Source of the DNA: Gymnopus androsaceus JB14
Taxonomy: Eukaryota > Basidiomycota > Agaricomycetes > Agaricales > Omphalotaceae
Direction: 5' to 3'
DNA length: 64,000 nucleotides
Assembly (NCBI GenBank): GCA_009733575.1
Contig: ML769394.1
Span: 1-64,000, forward strand
The notes beneath the pieces were generated by a model. That model was given only the letters and a program-made list of their open reading frames with translations, did no database searches and had not been told where the DNA came from. The position numbers and the translations under genes were made by a program. Below, piece after piece: positions 36,606 through 47,806 of the stretch (positions are counted from its first letter, which is position 1; each line of letters begins with the position of its first letter).

Positions 36606-39600
36606 GTGTTCCGCTCAAACACAGGAGGCACAACCTTCCGTCGTCGCGCCAACGTCAGAAAAATAGTCCGCAACTCCTGTACCCCGGTACGAAACGGGAG
36701 TTGCGTTGACCAGGTTTGTACCTCTGGGGAATTATTCCTGAACGCATCTGCTCTTTCTACTTACGAACAATCTCTTACTATACCATTAGTTACAGAAATT
36801 CCGATCCTCGATGAATCGGAAAATACTTCCTCTCTTCTCAAATTCTTAACACTTGTTGACTCTGGTTCTACAGACTGTTTCATTGATTTCCGATATGTTG
36901 TGCAAAATGATATTCCTACCTCTCCAATTCCGCCAATCAATTTACGACTTTTCAATGGTTCACTTTCGCCGACACCGATATCGCAGATTGCGAACTTAGA
37001 TGTTCGGTTCCCTTCCGGCAAGCTTATTTCGCTCACCTTCTTTGTCACATCGTTAGACTCAACCTGCAAAGCCGTTCTAGGTTATAGTTTCTTGACCCGC
37101 TACAATCCGTTGATTGACTGGGAATCCAGAAACATTACATTCCGAAAACCCTCTAAAGTTGACAGTCTCGCTGACGAATTCGGTCGATCGTTTCGATTGA
37201 TCCGAAACAGATTCTTCCCCTTCAGGAAAATCATCTATTCCAAAGTCGCTCCTGTTACAGGATCGCCTTGCGGAAATCACTCTCGAACTATCCCTCGACC
37301 TTTATCCAAGAAGTTCCCTTACGAACCAATCTACTCCTATCCATCGGTGATTCACCAACGAGCTTCGAAACTCGAATCCGATGACATCGACATCGCTTTC
37401 ATCAGCACTGCAGCTTTCCACCGGATCTGTAAGGATTCTGGGGAAGAGCCATTGCTTCTGCGGGCTATACGTTCGGAAACAATTGCACGCGCGGCGACCA
37501 CAGATCAGCCGCACAAAGAAGACCTGGGTGTTCCTAAAGAATACCATGATTTTCTAGACGTCTTCGATGAAATCAAAGCTGATGTCCTTGCTGAACACCG
37601 ACCATACGACCTCAAAATTGAATTGGAGGAAGGTGCTGAACCTCCACTCGGCCGCATCATTCCGCTGTCGCCGAGAGAACAAGAAGCCCTTCGTGAATTC
37701 CTGGATACGCATCTGAAAACTGGTTTTATTGCACCATTGAACTTGCCGCACGGCGCTCCTGTCCTCTTCGCACCAAAGAAAGACGGAAAGCTTTGACTTT
37801 GCGTCGATTTCAGAGGTTTGAACAAAATCACGAAGAAGGATCGCTATCCGTTACCGCTCATATCAGATCTCCTTGACATGCCTAAAAAAGCGCGCATCTA
37901 CACCAAAATCGACCTCAAACACGCTTATCACCTCATGCGCATTAACAAGGGAGACGAATGGAAAACTACCTTTCGTACCCGCTGGGGTTCCTACGAATGG
38001 AATGTTATGCCTTTTGGGCTCACCAATGCTCCCGCCGCCTGGCAGCAATTTATCAACGATGTTCTGGCCGACATGATAGACGTCAATGTCATTGTGTACC
38101 TCGATGACATCCTCATCTATTCCGACAATGAGGAAAGTCATCGAGACCATGTCCGCGAAGTTCTCCGCCAACTCCGCAAACATCGATTATTCGCTAACGC
38201 CAGCAAATGCGAATGGAGCGTTGACACGGTTGAATATCTGGGTTACATTATGTCGCCAGCCGGTCTTACCATGGCCGCCGACAAAGTACGAGCAATCGTC
38301 GACTGGCCGAAACCTAGAAAGGTTAAAGATGTTCAGTCATTTCTTGGCTTCGCAAATTTCTATCGCCATTTTATTTATAATTATTCCGACATCGTCGTGC
38401 CATTGACTCACCTCACTTGAAAGAGTGTCGATTGGGTCTGGTCAATCAAATGTCAAGAAGCTTTTGAAAAGCTTAAATGGGCTTTTACCCATGCTCCGAT
38501 CTTAGCTCACTGGGAGCCCGATCGTCCACTCATTGTCGAAACCGACACCTCCGATTATGCTCTTGCAGCAATTCTTTTGATTGTCCTTGCCGATGGCGAA
38601 GTCCATCCAATTGCTTTTCTCTCCTGCACATTCCAAGCTGCAGAACTCAACTATGACACCCACGACAAAGAACTTTTAGCAATCTTTGAGGCTTTTAAAG
38701 CCTGGTGACACTACCTCGAAGGTTCTGGTGATCCGATCAACATTGTTACCGACCACAAAAACCTTGAATATTTCTCAACAACGAAAATTCTTACGAGGCG
38801 ACAAGTTCAATGGTCGGAATACCTTCACCAGTTCAACATGGTAATTCGCTTCTGCCCGGGTAAATTAGGAGAGAAACCGGATTCGATCACTAGACGGTGG
38901 GACATCTATCCAAAAGAGGGGGATATCGGCTACGCGCAAGTCAATCCTCATAATTTCAGACCCATATTCACTAATGAGCAATTAACCGTTTCACTTCGAG
39001 CAACCTTTCTCGAAGGTCCCGCCCTTCGCGCGTCGATTGTCTTAGACATTGATGCTTTACACCAAGCAATTTGACTTGCTCTTCCGCTCGATCCCGAATC
39101 CGCCGCTGGTCTCGAACTAGCGAAGGATCCCTCCAAGCCTCGATGGGAACTGAAACCAGATGGATTACTACGCTTAGATGAGCGGATCTATGTTCCAAAT
39201 CATTCCGATCTCCGTCTTCAAGTTCTTCATTATTTTCATGATCATCCACTTTCCGGTCATTTCGGCCAAAACCGCACTCTCGAAGCTATTAGACGATCGT
39301 ACACTTGGCCGAAGGTCCGCAAATTCGTTCGCGACTATGTTGGTTCATGTACCACTTGTGGTCAAAACAAACCGCATTGTCATCGCCCTTACGGTCTTCT
39401 TAAACCTCTCCCTGTTCCAGTCCGACCTTGGGATTCTATCTCAATGGACTTTATCGAACAACTTCCGAAATCTGGTATTTATACCGCCATCTTAGTGGTT
39501 GTCGATTGCGCATCGAAACAAGCAATATTCATCCCTTGCGACGACAAAATCACTTCCAAACAGCTAGCCGATCTATTCGTGATTCATGTATTCTCCAAAC

Positions 39601-40526
39601 ATGGAGTCCCAAGTCATGTAACTTCAGATCGCGGCACCGAATTCGTTTCCACTTTCTTCCGAGCACTCGGTCAATCTCTATCGATGAACCTCCACTATAC
39701 TTCTGGGTATCATCCTGAAGCGGACGGACAAACCGAAAGAGTTAACCAAACGTTGGAACAGTACATTTGGATCTATTGCTCCTACCAGCAAGATGACTGG
39801 TTGGACTTGCTTCCGATTGCAGAGTTTGCTTACAACAATGCTCTTAATGCATCTACTGGTCTTTCGCCGTTTTTCGCTAATAAGGGTTATCATCCGAGTA
39901 TCACTATCCGACCCGAGATTGATATACGCTCAGACCTTGCTCGCGACTTCATCGTTAATCTTGATGAAGTTCATAAATTCCTTCGCGACGCAATTGCCGA
40001 TGCACAAGTTCATTATAAAGAACAAGCGGATCGCAAACGAATTCCTGCGCCAGAATTTGCGATCAATTCCGAAGTTTTTGTTCTGGCTAAACATATCAAA
40101 TCCACTCGTCCTACCAACAAATTCGCTGAAAAGTATCTTGGACCTTTTCGAGTTATCTCTCGTCCGAGTTCATTGGCATATGAACTCAAACTTCCGAAAT
40201 ATCTCAGCCGCATTCACCCAGTTTTCCATGTATCTCAATTGGAGCCAGTAATCCCAAATCCAATCCCTGGACGTGTTCAAGCAGCACCTCCCCTGATCGA
40301 AGTCAATGGCGAAGAAGTTTACAAAATCGCCGAAGTACTCGATTCAAAAATCGATTGTCGTTATCGCCGCTGTCCACTTCGCTACTACGTACACTGGTAC
40401 GGGTATGAAGGCACTGATGATGAATTCGCATGGGTCGCCGCCAATGAACTTCAAGCCGATGAGATAGTCGAAGCGTTCCATCGCCGATACCCAGCAAAAC
40501 CCAATCCTCAAACTCCGATTTCTTAA
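36606..40526 (+). pseudogene. Gypsy-2 pol with chromodomain
   Basis: All in one frame broken only by TGA codons (37794, 38418, 38706, 39072). Protease VDSGSTDCF (about 36860); RT with YPLPLISDLL, FGLTNAPAAWQ and YLDDILIYS (about 38100); RNase H ETDTSDYALAA and the tether DHKNLEYF. The integrase has an H2C2 zinc region (HHPLSG... CTTCGQNK, about 39240-39370), DRGTEFVS and the ADGQTERVNQ block (about 39720). At the C-terminus VLDSKIDCRYRRC...YVHWYGYEGTDDEFAW is a chromodomain, which in such elements targets integration to modified histones. RNase H and integrase would be made only if the stops were read through. Confidence 0.88.
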
Positions 40527-40776
40527 TCGTATGTTTCCATTATCCTTTCTTCTTTTCCGTTTCAACGGAATAAGTATTCGCTATGATAGTGAATTGAGCA
40601 AATACTTATTTCGATTAATTTCTTTCCGCCAACGAACTCTAGTTTGCCGTATTTAAACTCATATTACTTATTCAACTAATTCCACCAAGAAAAACTATTA
40701 TCGATTATATACCAAAGATCATTTTATATGTACAAGGCGGGCGAAGAAGCAAGCGCCGCCGATTCAGCCGCCGAAT

Positions 40777-42014
40777 TCACTGTCCCTTTTTCTTTCCTTC
40801 CCTAATCCTCTTCTTCTTCTTATCCTTGTCCTCTTCCTGGTCCGTCGGAGTCTCATCGCTCGCATCCCCTTGAGAAATGAGGATCTTCAACATTTCCTCC
40901 AGTGCATCAATGCGGTCGTGCAATCGACGGAATTCCGCGCCACTGTCTTCCGCTGTGTCCTGTCGTCCCCGACGTCGACCGCTGCCTATAGGTGCCCAAC
41001 TGCAATGTTTCTTCGACAACCTGCACATGTTGCAGGTGCTTGAATCGCTCCGAGGTTGGCATACCACTTGCCGCTCAACACAGCACTTGCACCACTCGTT
41101 GCCGTCGACCGGATCACCCAATTCGAAGGACTTCACGAATGGACGCCTTTTCTTCTTGCTCGGTGAGGCATCATCATCATCGTCATCGTCGTCGTCATCA
41201 TCATCGCCGCCGCCATCGCTTGGATTGCCACCGGTTGTTTCCTACTCAGAAGAATCAAAACGAAATGAAAGGTTGTCATAAATCAAAAACTCACCCTTTT
41301 GCATTTGCGGCCAACCTTCGAACTTCCAGCCTTCGAACTTTTGGCCTTCTGACCTTCCACCACCGTATCTTTGTCGTCAGACTGGACGACCGCTTTGGAC
41401 TTTGGCTGTAAAGGAAATGAGAAAAAAATGGAAAAAGGATAAAGGCATACTCACCTTCGGCTTCGCTTTCGCATCGCCCTTTTTCGGCGAAGAAGGTGCG
41501 GGAGAAGTCTGTTGCAAAGGGTCATGTGAGAACTTCCACAATCGCTTAAGACGAGTCTCCTCACAAACCTTATCATCCGCTGCCTTCTTAGCGGCAGCTG
41601 CTTCCTTTTCCTCTTGCGCCCGTTTCTTCTCCTCCTTCTCCCTTTTTTCCTTCGCCACCTGCTTTCGACGTGCGGCCTTGGCCGCCTCCTTGTCGGCCTT
41701 GCACTCGTGCAGCTTCCTTGGCCTTACGTCGAGCTTCTTCGGCTTCACGGCGAACCCGCTCCTCTTCCTGTTTCTTCCGCTCCTCTTCCCTCTTCCTCTT
41801 CCTAGCGGCCAAAACCTGTTTGATTTCTTCATTGTCCAGATCATCGAGCAAACGAGCGGGCAGAGCCACCGACGACTCTCTCAACTTCTCACTCTCCTCA
41901 GCCTCTGCGGCCTGCTTAGATCCAGACGCCACTTTTGAATTCTCCACTATCTTTGCACCGCCAGCCTTCCGTTTGGTTCGTCTCTGTAGTGGTGGCAGTA
42001 GAAGAGTTGGTCAT
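40777..42014 (-). CDS. Antisense spliced gene in Gypsy-2: coiled coil plus Zn2Cys6-type cluster
   Basis: Opposite to gag-pol and between pol and the 3' LTR. Start at 42014 (MTNSSTATT). A long charged helix rich in Glu, Lys and Arg (41590-41900), a Lys/Ser-rich linker and an aspartate run (about 41165-41215) follow. Six cysteines come at 41002-41091 with spacing C-x2-C-x6-C-x8-C-x2-C-x6-C. After CSW a second helix (LHDRIDALEEMLKIL) and a basic end stop at 40777. Two GT-AG introns: about 41455-41407 (GTGAGT...TTACAG) and about 41295-41242 (GTGAGT...GAGTAG). The spacing fits the fungal Zn2Cys6 DNA-binding class exactly, and a dimer helix after the cluster is usual there. One or two 1-nt shifts (near 41695 and 41975) suggest some decay. 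The role is inferred: a regulator made by the element. Confidence 0.7.
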
Positions 42015-42247
42015 GATGGGGAAAATGGAAAAAAATGGTTAAGTCAAATTTATCGTTCGACTTATAAAGAAGAGGGAAACGATGCAGGGTCAGAAATCTA
42101 GAATTTTCTAGCCGCTGATGGCCGGTCAGGTGACGGACTTAGAAAGAGGAAATCAATTTTCTTTTCTTTCATTATTACCTAATTATTAACCAACGGATTT
42201 TCCGACATTGATAGCATATCCGCTTAGGCCTTCGAGGGCTCAGGCCT

Positions 42248-42752
42248 AAGAGGGGGATACTGTTATATCCATGCGACTTCCGATACTTACAACTGACATT
42301 ACCGTGATCGGTCGGCGCCGCCGAGCGATCGCCGCTAGCAAGCATCGGATAATCTTCGCAAGTTTCTATTCATTCTTATTGTTTATCCTTTCTATTACTT
42401 ATTGTTCTTCTACTGAATTAACTGTCGATACTTATTATACTTCTACTGAATACTTACTTACTTCGGCCCAATAGCTCTTTGAGTATATAAGCTAGAGTAT
42501 TCTGTTTAGTAGTCTTCAGTTTAAATATCAACTTGGATAACTACTTCTCCAGAGATTACTCTCGTCATCGTCTCTATTGTTCGTCGGCCTTCCGCCGACA
42601 ACGATTATTCTCTTCATCGGACTACGCGACGTAGCAAGGGTGTTGTTAATAACTTCACTATCAGTCCACCACCTCGAGCGGCAGTCGCTATCGATCATCG
42701 ACAATCCGTTGGCAATACTTTTCCGCCGCTTGCTCATAGCACGCTCCTAACA
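42248..42752 (+). repeat. Gypsy-2 polypurine tract and 3' LTR
   Basis: PPT AAGAGGGGGATAC at 42248-42260, then the 492-bp LTR 42261-42752. Few substitutions separate it from the 5' copy (for example ATGCGACTTCC versus ATGTGGCTTCC near the start). Confidence 0.92.
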
Positions 42753-42757
42753 TAGAA

Positions 42758-42942
42758 GCTGTGGAGGCACAGTGGATGTATTTGTCAGCTATGATGAGAG
42801 AAACATTGAAATTGGTTCAATGGATTTAACAATGTTCCAAACACCTTTTGGACCATATAGACTGGTAAAATTGCCAGTGAACTGGACAAATTCAGTACCT
42901 ATATTCCATGATGATATGTCTGCAATATACTGTGATGAGATA
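42758..42942 (+). pseudogene. Gypsy-1 reverse transcriptase, middle part
   Basis: SCGGTVDVFVSYDERNIEIG, MFQTPFGPYRLVKLPVNWTNS and FHDDMSAIYCDE follow on from 34338 in frame. Cut at 42942 by a MITE. Confidence 0.75.
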
Positions 42943-43219
42943 CTGTACCATTTCGAATTTAAGTTCAGTAACGCGTAACGTGGGGTGCTGAACCAGTGTA
43001 ATTTCCATCTTTGTAACACATAACATTAGCCTCCAAACTCAAATTTTCGGCGCTTATAGGCCAAATTTGGTGGCCAGCTACACCAGCCACTATAAATATA
43101 AACTGAAACTGAACTAAATTTGCAAATGTAATGCCACCTGACATTGGCTGAACTATGAACTGAATAGGTCCAAGGTGTAACACGTAACATTTAGTGAACT
43201 TAAATTCAAAACTCTACAG
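42943..43219. mobile_element. Tc1/mariner-like MITE, 277 bp
   Basis: Inverted ends CTGTA...GAATTTAAGTTCA (about 26 bp, four mismatches) at 42943-42968 and 43194-43219. A TA duplication sits on each side (42941-42942, 43220-43221). No coding capacity. Excision rejoins the RT frame at CDEI/PHVT. Confidence 0.8.
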
Positions 43220-43221
43220 TA

Positions 43222-44210
43222 CCACATGTGACCAGACCATTAGTTGATGATGTTCCTGTTAAAGGACCAGAATCTAGATATGAAAAGGCAGATGGTATTT
43301 ATGAAACTATTCCTGAAAACCCTGGAATTCATAGATTTGTATGGGAGCACATGCAAAATATGAACAGGATTATTCAGAGGATGAAATATGTGCATAGAAC
43401 ATTTTCAGGAAAGAAGGCATTCATTTGTTGCAAAGAAACTATGGTTTTGGGACACAAATGTTCATATGAGGGCAGAACCCCAGGTGATAAAACAGCAGAC
43501 ACCATTCTTACTTGGCCTGCTTGCAGGGATAAAACAGAAGTACAGGCATTTTTAGGAACAGCTGGACAGTTGAGGATGTTTATTCACAATTATGCCAAGA
43601 AAGCTGCACCATTAATTAAGTTGACCGGAAATGTTCCATTTGAATGGGGACCTGAACAAGATCTGGCTATGAAACTGATAAAAGATGGCATTAAAGAAGC
43701 TCCTTGCTTGAAGGCTATCAACTATAACTGGGATGTATACCTAGTTGTAGATACTTCATACAAGTCAGTTGGATGGTACAAATATCAGATAGATCCTGAT
43801 GATCCAAAGAAGAAATATTACAACTACTTTGGATCCATGACTCTAAATGATTGTGAAGCTAGATTTTCATAAGCAAAAAGAGAGTTCTATGGATTAAAGT
43901 TGACATTAGAAGCTAGCTAATACCCGATCTATGGCTGTAGAAGACTCACTGTTGCAACTGATGCTAGCTACATAAAAGGGATGTTGGATAATCCAAGCTG
44001 TGGTCCAAATGCTACAATCAATTGTTGGATTGAAGATGTTAGGAGATATCATTTCACATTGGTACATGTGAAAGGCTCTCTGAACTAGTAGATGGTTTAT
44101 CTAGAATCACCCCTGGTGGATACCAAACACTTAGACCACCTATAAACTCTGAAGACTATGTTGATGAGGATGATGGTGCACCTATTGATTTTTTCATAGG
44201 TGAAGGTGAA
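43222..44210 (+). pseudogene. Gypsy-1 RT C-terminal part and RNase H
   Basis: PLVDDVPVKGP carries the catalytic VDD of RT. Thumb EVQAFLGTAGQLRMFIHNYAK, RNase H DTSYKSVGWY and RFS*AKREFYGL follow. Stops here are TAA/TAG, unlike the TGA pattern of younger elements. Ends at a solo LTR whose duplication is GTGAA. Confidence 0.7.
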
Positions 44211-45007
44211 TGTTAAGTCCATGCGACCCGGAGCGGAGCAGCCGAGGTATCGGACGGAAATAGTCCGGAAAGGGTCCGGGCCGGACCTCGCGAGATATGG
44301 GACTTGGTGAAGCTATTGGCAACACCCTTGACACACCGTAAGGTGTCCCAAGAGGAAAACAATAGGTAAGGCCTAAGCTAAGTCAGGGCAGCGGAGCCGA
44401 GGTTTTGCCGAGATCACGTGGCTGTGTCGGCTTAGTAATCGGAAATGTCGGAAAGACAAAGGCAAGACTCGGAAAGTGAGATCAGCTAGACTAAGTCAAT
44501 TTTGGAGCTAAAGTTACAGTACAAGTTTAACTACTTAAATACTACTAAGTCTGGATAAATGGGGAAAGTGTTTAACAATTAGAAATACATTCCCAGGAGC
44601 CGGACCGGGTACTCAGTAAGGAAAAACAATAAAGTAATTCAGTAGCAAAAGACAAAAGAACATAAAAGGCAATAAAACAATAAGTACCATAAAACAAAAG
44701 CATGGGAAAGGCGTCCAAAGGTACCGGGGATATATCCGAGACTGTTCCGAGGGTTTCCGAGGGTTACCGAGGCTCGGAACGGAACGGCTTGGCTCTGGCA
44801 GACATGGAAGCGAGACTGGAAAGCAAGGAAAGGAACCGTAATGAAGTCCAAACAAGTCAATGACTTGCAACCAGGTATGGCCAAGGTTTCCGAGATTATT
44901 ACCAAGATATAGGCTCGGTAAGCCTCGGAAATAGTCGCCGGAGGCTCGGCGGTAATTTAGGGGTAATTGGTGGACTTTGGAGGGCACCGGAATGCATGGA
45001 TATAACA
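44211..45007 (-). repeat. Solo LTR A
   Basis: 797 bp, TGTTAAG...TATAACA, with duplication GTGAA at 44206-44210 and 45008-45012. It is the reverse complement of the LTR at 46571-54040. Orientation is called minus because the other copy has a TATTTAAG box reading plus. Only an LTR remains, as after LTR-LTR recombination. Confidence 0.88.
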
Positions 45008-45012
45008 GTGAA

Positions 45013-46565
45013 ACTGAAAGGCCTTTTGACTTTGATGAATTCAAAGACAAAATAGATCCTAGAACTGGCTTTTACCATGATATGGCAACCACTTCCAAGG
45101 ACTTTGAAGATGACATACAGGATATGATAGATGAGGAACACCAATTTGAAACTCAAAGAGACCATGTAAGAGAAAAACATTGTGAAGCAATCTTTCAGTT
45201 CCATCAAGATCTAGTAATCCCTGAATCATCAGCTGAATGGGAACAAGAGCATCCATACAGTGAGGATCATAGGTCTGAGCATGGAAAAGTGCTAGATGAT
45301 ATAATTCCCAGTATAATAAAGTGGCATAGGGATCCTAATGCTACTGTGCTCAAAGACCTACCCAAAAATGAGAGGCAAAGATTTATAAAGCATGCAAACA
45401 AGTTCTTCATAGATGAACAAGGGCACTTGTACAGAAGAAATGAAGAATCTTGGTGGTAGACATAGACTATTTGTGGCTAAGGACAAGAGGATGTATATGT
45501 TGCATGCTGCTCATGATCACTTGGGTCACAAAGGTGTTTATGCTACTAGGTCAGTGATTGAGAAAGGATTTTGGTAGCCAGATCTAGATGGAGATGTGGC
45601 ATAGTTTGTGAAAACCTGTCAAGCTTGTCAAGACTGTCAGCTTTGTCTGATAAAAGTGCCACCAACTCTAATGTATACTCCATCATTATTCCAGAAGATA
45701 CATGTTGATACAATGAAGATGTCACCTGGTAGCAATGGCTGTAAAAACATTGTACATGGTCAATGTGCTTTATCATCATGGTCTGAAGGTTGTGCATTGC
45801 GACAGGAAAACGCTAGAACACTTGGAGAGTGGTTCTTTGAAGATATAATTTGTAGATGGGGTTGTCCAGAAGAAGTTGTCACAGACAATGCATCTCAAAT
45901 GAAAAGCATGTTGAAGTGGCTAGAAAATAAATATGGTATCAGAGGTATCCGTATCTCTATTCACAAGCCAATGGAAAAATTGAATGGGCACACTTTGACA
46001 TTTGTCAAGCACTAGTAAAAGCAACTGGAGGGGACTTAGCCAAGTGGTGGTGGTTCCTCAAGCATGTTTTCTGGGGTGACAGAATTACAGCAAGACGTGG
46101 CTTTGGATGTTCACCATATTTCCTAGTAACTGGTGCGGAACCCATACTTCCACTTGACATTGTTGAATCAACTTGGCTGGTGAAGACTCCAGATTGGATT
46201 CTTACACACAGTGAATTGTTGAGTTACCATGCACTAGCACTAGCAAAACATTGTACCCATGTTATGGATATGATTAAAAAGGTAGATGAAAATAAATGGC
46301 AAGAACTGAGAAAGTTTGAGCTAGAATTTAAGAACGTCATCAAAGATTATGATTTCAAGCCTGATACACTAGTACAGGTAAGGCATTCTCAAATTGAAGA
46401 CAGCCTTGACAGAAAGATGTATCCTAGGTATAGAGGACCCATGGTGGTAATCCAATGTACTAGAGGAGGCTCATATGTTATAGCTGAAATAGATGGTACA
46501 GTATTGAAGGAGAAAGTTGGAGCATTCAGAGTGTTATCACACTTTGCAAGATATGAACCAATTGA
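45013..46565 (+). pseudogene. Gypsy-1 RNase H-integrase part
   Basis: Continues the frame after the solo LTR (TERPFDFDEFK). RRNEESW, HDHLGHKGVYATRS and the zinc region CQACQDC (about 45620) belong to integrase, followed by HVDTMKM, WGCPEEVVTDNA and an integrase C-terminal part with [11 protein letters not shown] (about 46430). Several TAG codons stand where tryptophan is expected (45577, 45602). Cut at 46570 by solo LTR B. Confidence 0.7.
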
Positions 46566-47288
46566 GCTGCTGTTATATCCATGCATTCTGGTGCCAAAGT
46601 CCACCAATTACCCCTAAATTACTGCTGAGCCTCCGGCGCCTATTTCTGAGGCTTACCGAGCCTATATCTCAGTAATAATATCGGAAACCTCGGCCATACC
46701 TTGGCTGGAACCCGGTTGCAAGTCATTGACTTGTTTGGACTTTATTACAGTTCCTTTCCTGGCTTTCCAGTCTCGCTTCCGTGTCCACCAGAGCCGAGCT
46801 GTTCCGTTCCTTTTCGAGCCTCGGTAACCGTCGGAAACCCTCGGAACACCCTCGGATATATCCCCAGTACCTTCGGACGCCTTTCCCATGCTTTTGTTTT
46901 ATGGTACTTATTGTTTTATTGCCTTTTATGTTCTTTTGTCTTTTGCTACTGAATTACTTTATTGTTTTTACTTACCAAGTACTGGTCCAGCTCCTGGGAA
47001 TGTATTTCTAATTGTTAAACACTTTCCCCATTTATCCAGACTTAGTAGTATTTAAGTAGTTAAACTTGTACTGTAACTTTAGCTCCAAAATTGACTTAGT
47101 CTAGCTGATCTCACTTTCCGAGTCTTGCCTTTGTCTTTCCGACATTTCCGATTACTAAGCCAACACAGCCACGTGATCTCGGAAAAACCTCGGCTCCGCT
47201 GCCCTGACTTAGCTTAGGCCTTACCTATTGTTTTCCTCTCAGGACACCTTACGGCATGTCAAGGGTGTTGCCAATAGCTTCACCAAGT

Positions 47289-47806
47289 TGTCAGCGACTA
47301 GTTCCCCACAACACGAGGTACCAGGCGTCACGACTTTCCGACTTAGGCAAAGACAAGAACGATGAGAAAAGAGAAGAAGATGATATTGAGAACTAGGAGG
47401 TATTGACGAGATTGAAGCTAAGGACTAAGCTACAGCTACAACTACTTATATACTAAAGTACAAACCCTAAGCCCTATACCCTGTGCCCTGACCATATGGT
47501 AACAATGCATGAGACGATGAAAGACAACAAGTAAACGACAATAAGTAATGATAGGTCGATCGTACAAGTATGGACATGCTAGCATGTGTTATGATCGGAA
47601 ACGATCATACTCTGATCGGAAACGATCATACTCTGATCGGAAACGATCATACTCTGATCGGAAACGATCATACTCTGATCGACAGAATCTAATTAGTACA
47701 ATCACGTATCCAAACAAGCGCGCGTTTATATAATACACAAGAGTAAATAAAGAAAAATGATAAAGGATAATGCCATGTGTCTGATAAGATAAGAACGTTT
47801 GTAACA
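47289..47806 (-). repeat. Gypsy-3 3' LTR with four tandem palindromes
   Basis: 518 bp, against 454 bp for the 5' copy. The difference is explained by three extra copies of a 21-bp unit at 47590-47676. TATA box (TATATAAG, minus strand) at 47455-47462. Confidence 0.92.
47590..47676. repeat. 21-bp tandem repeat with palindromic core
   Basis: Four copies of TGATCGGAAACGATCATACTC. Each contains TGATCG-GAAA-CGATCA, a 6-bp palindrome around 4 nt. It lies in U3, about 130-220 bp upstream of the TATA box, so an enhancer-like protein-binding site is possible. The 5' LTR has one copy (about 53793-53812). Confidence 0.85.

Larger units (their letters stand above)
34339..42752 (+). mobile_element. Gypsy-2: chromodomain gypsy with an antisense gene
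   Basis: 8414 bp. Two 492-bp LTRs (34339-34830, 42261-42752, TGTTAT...TAACA) and the duplication TAGAA (34334-34338, 42753-42757). Sense gag and pol (protease, RT, RNase H, integrase, chromodomain) end at 40526. An antisense spliced gene fills 40777-42014. The PPT AAGAGGGGGATAC precedes the 3' LTR. LTRs differ at few positions, so insertion is fairly young, yet about seven TGA codons and frameshifts break gag-pol. Confidence 0.93.

Noticed and set aside
23506..39074. TGA codons as programmed readthrough or recoding
   Set aside because: They occur in several unrelated families at arginine positions that relatives encode with CGN. CpG decay explains them more simply, and host genes use TGA as a stop or not at all internally.
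41402..41938. Hydrophobic/Ser-rich plus-strand frames that could pass for a membrane protein
   Set aside because: They are the complement of the charged coiled coil of the antisense gene, which has introns and conserved cysteines on the minus strand.
47590..47676. Regular short repeats resembling a CRISPR array
   Set aside because: The units are directly abutted with no spacers, lie in an LTR, and the genome is fungal.
47548..47733. Open frame encoding a repeated SDRKRSY peptide
   Set aside because: It is only the translation of the 21-bp tandem repeat inside an LTR, antisense to the element, with no other support.
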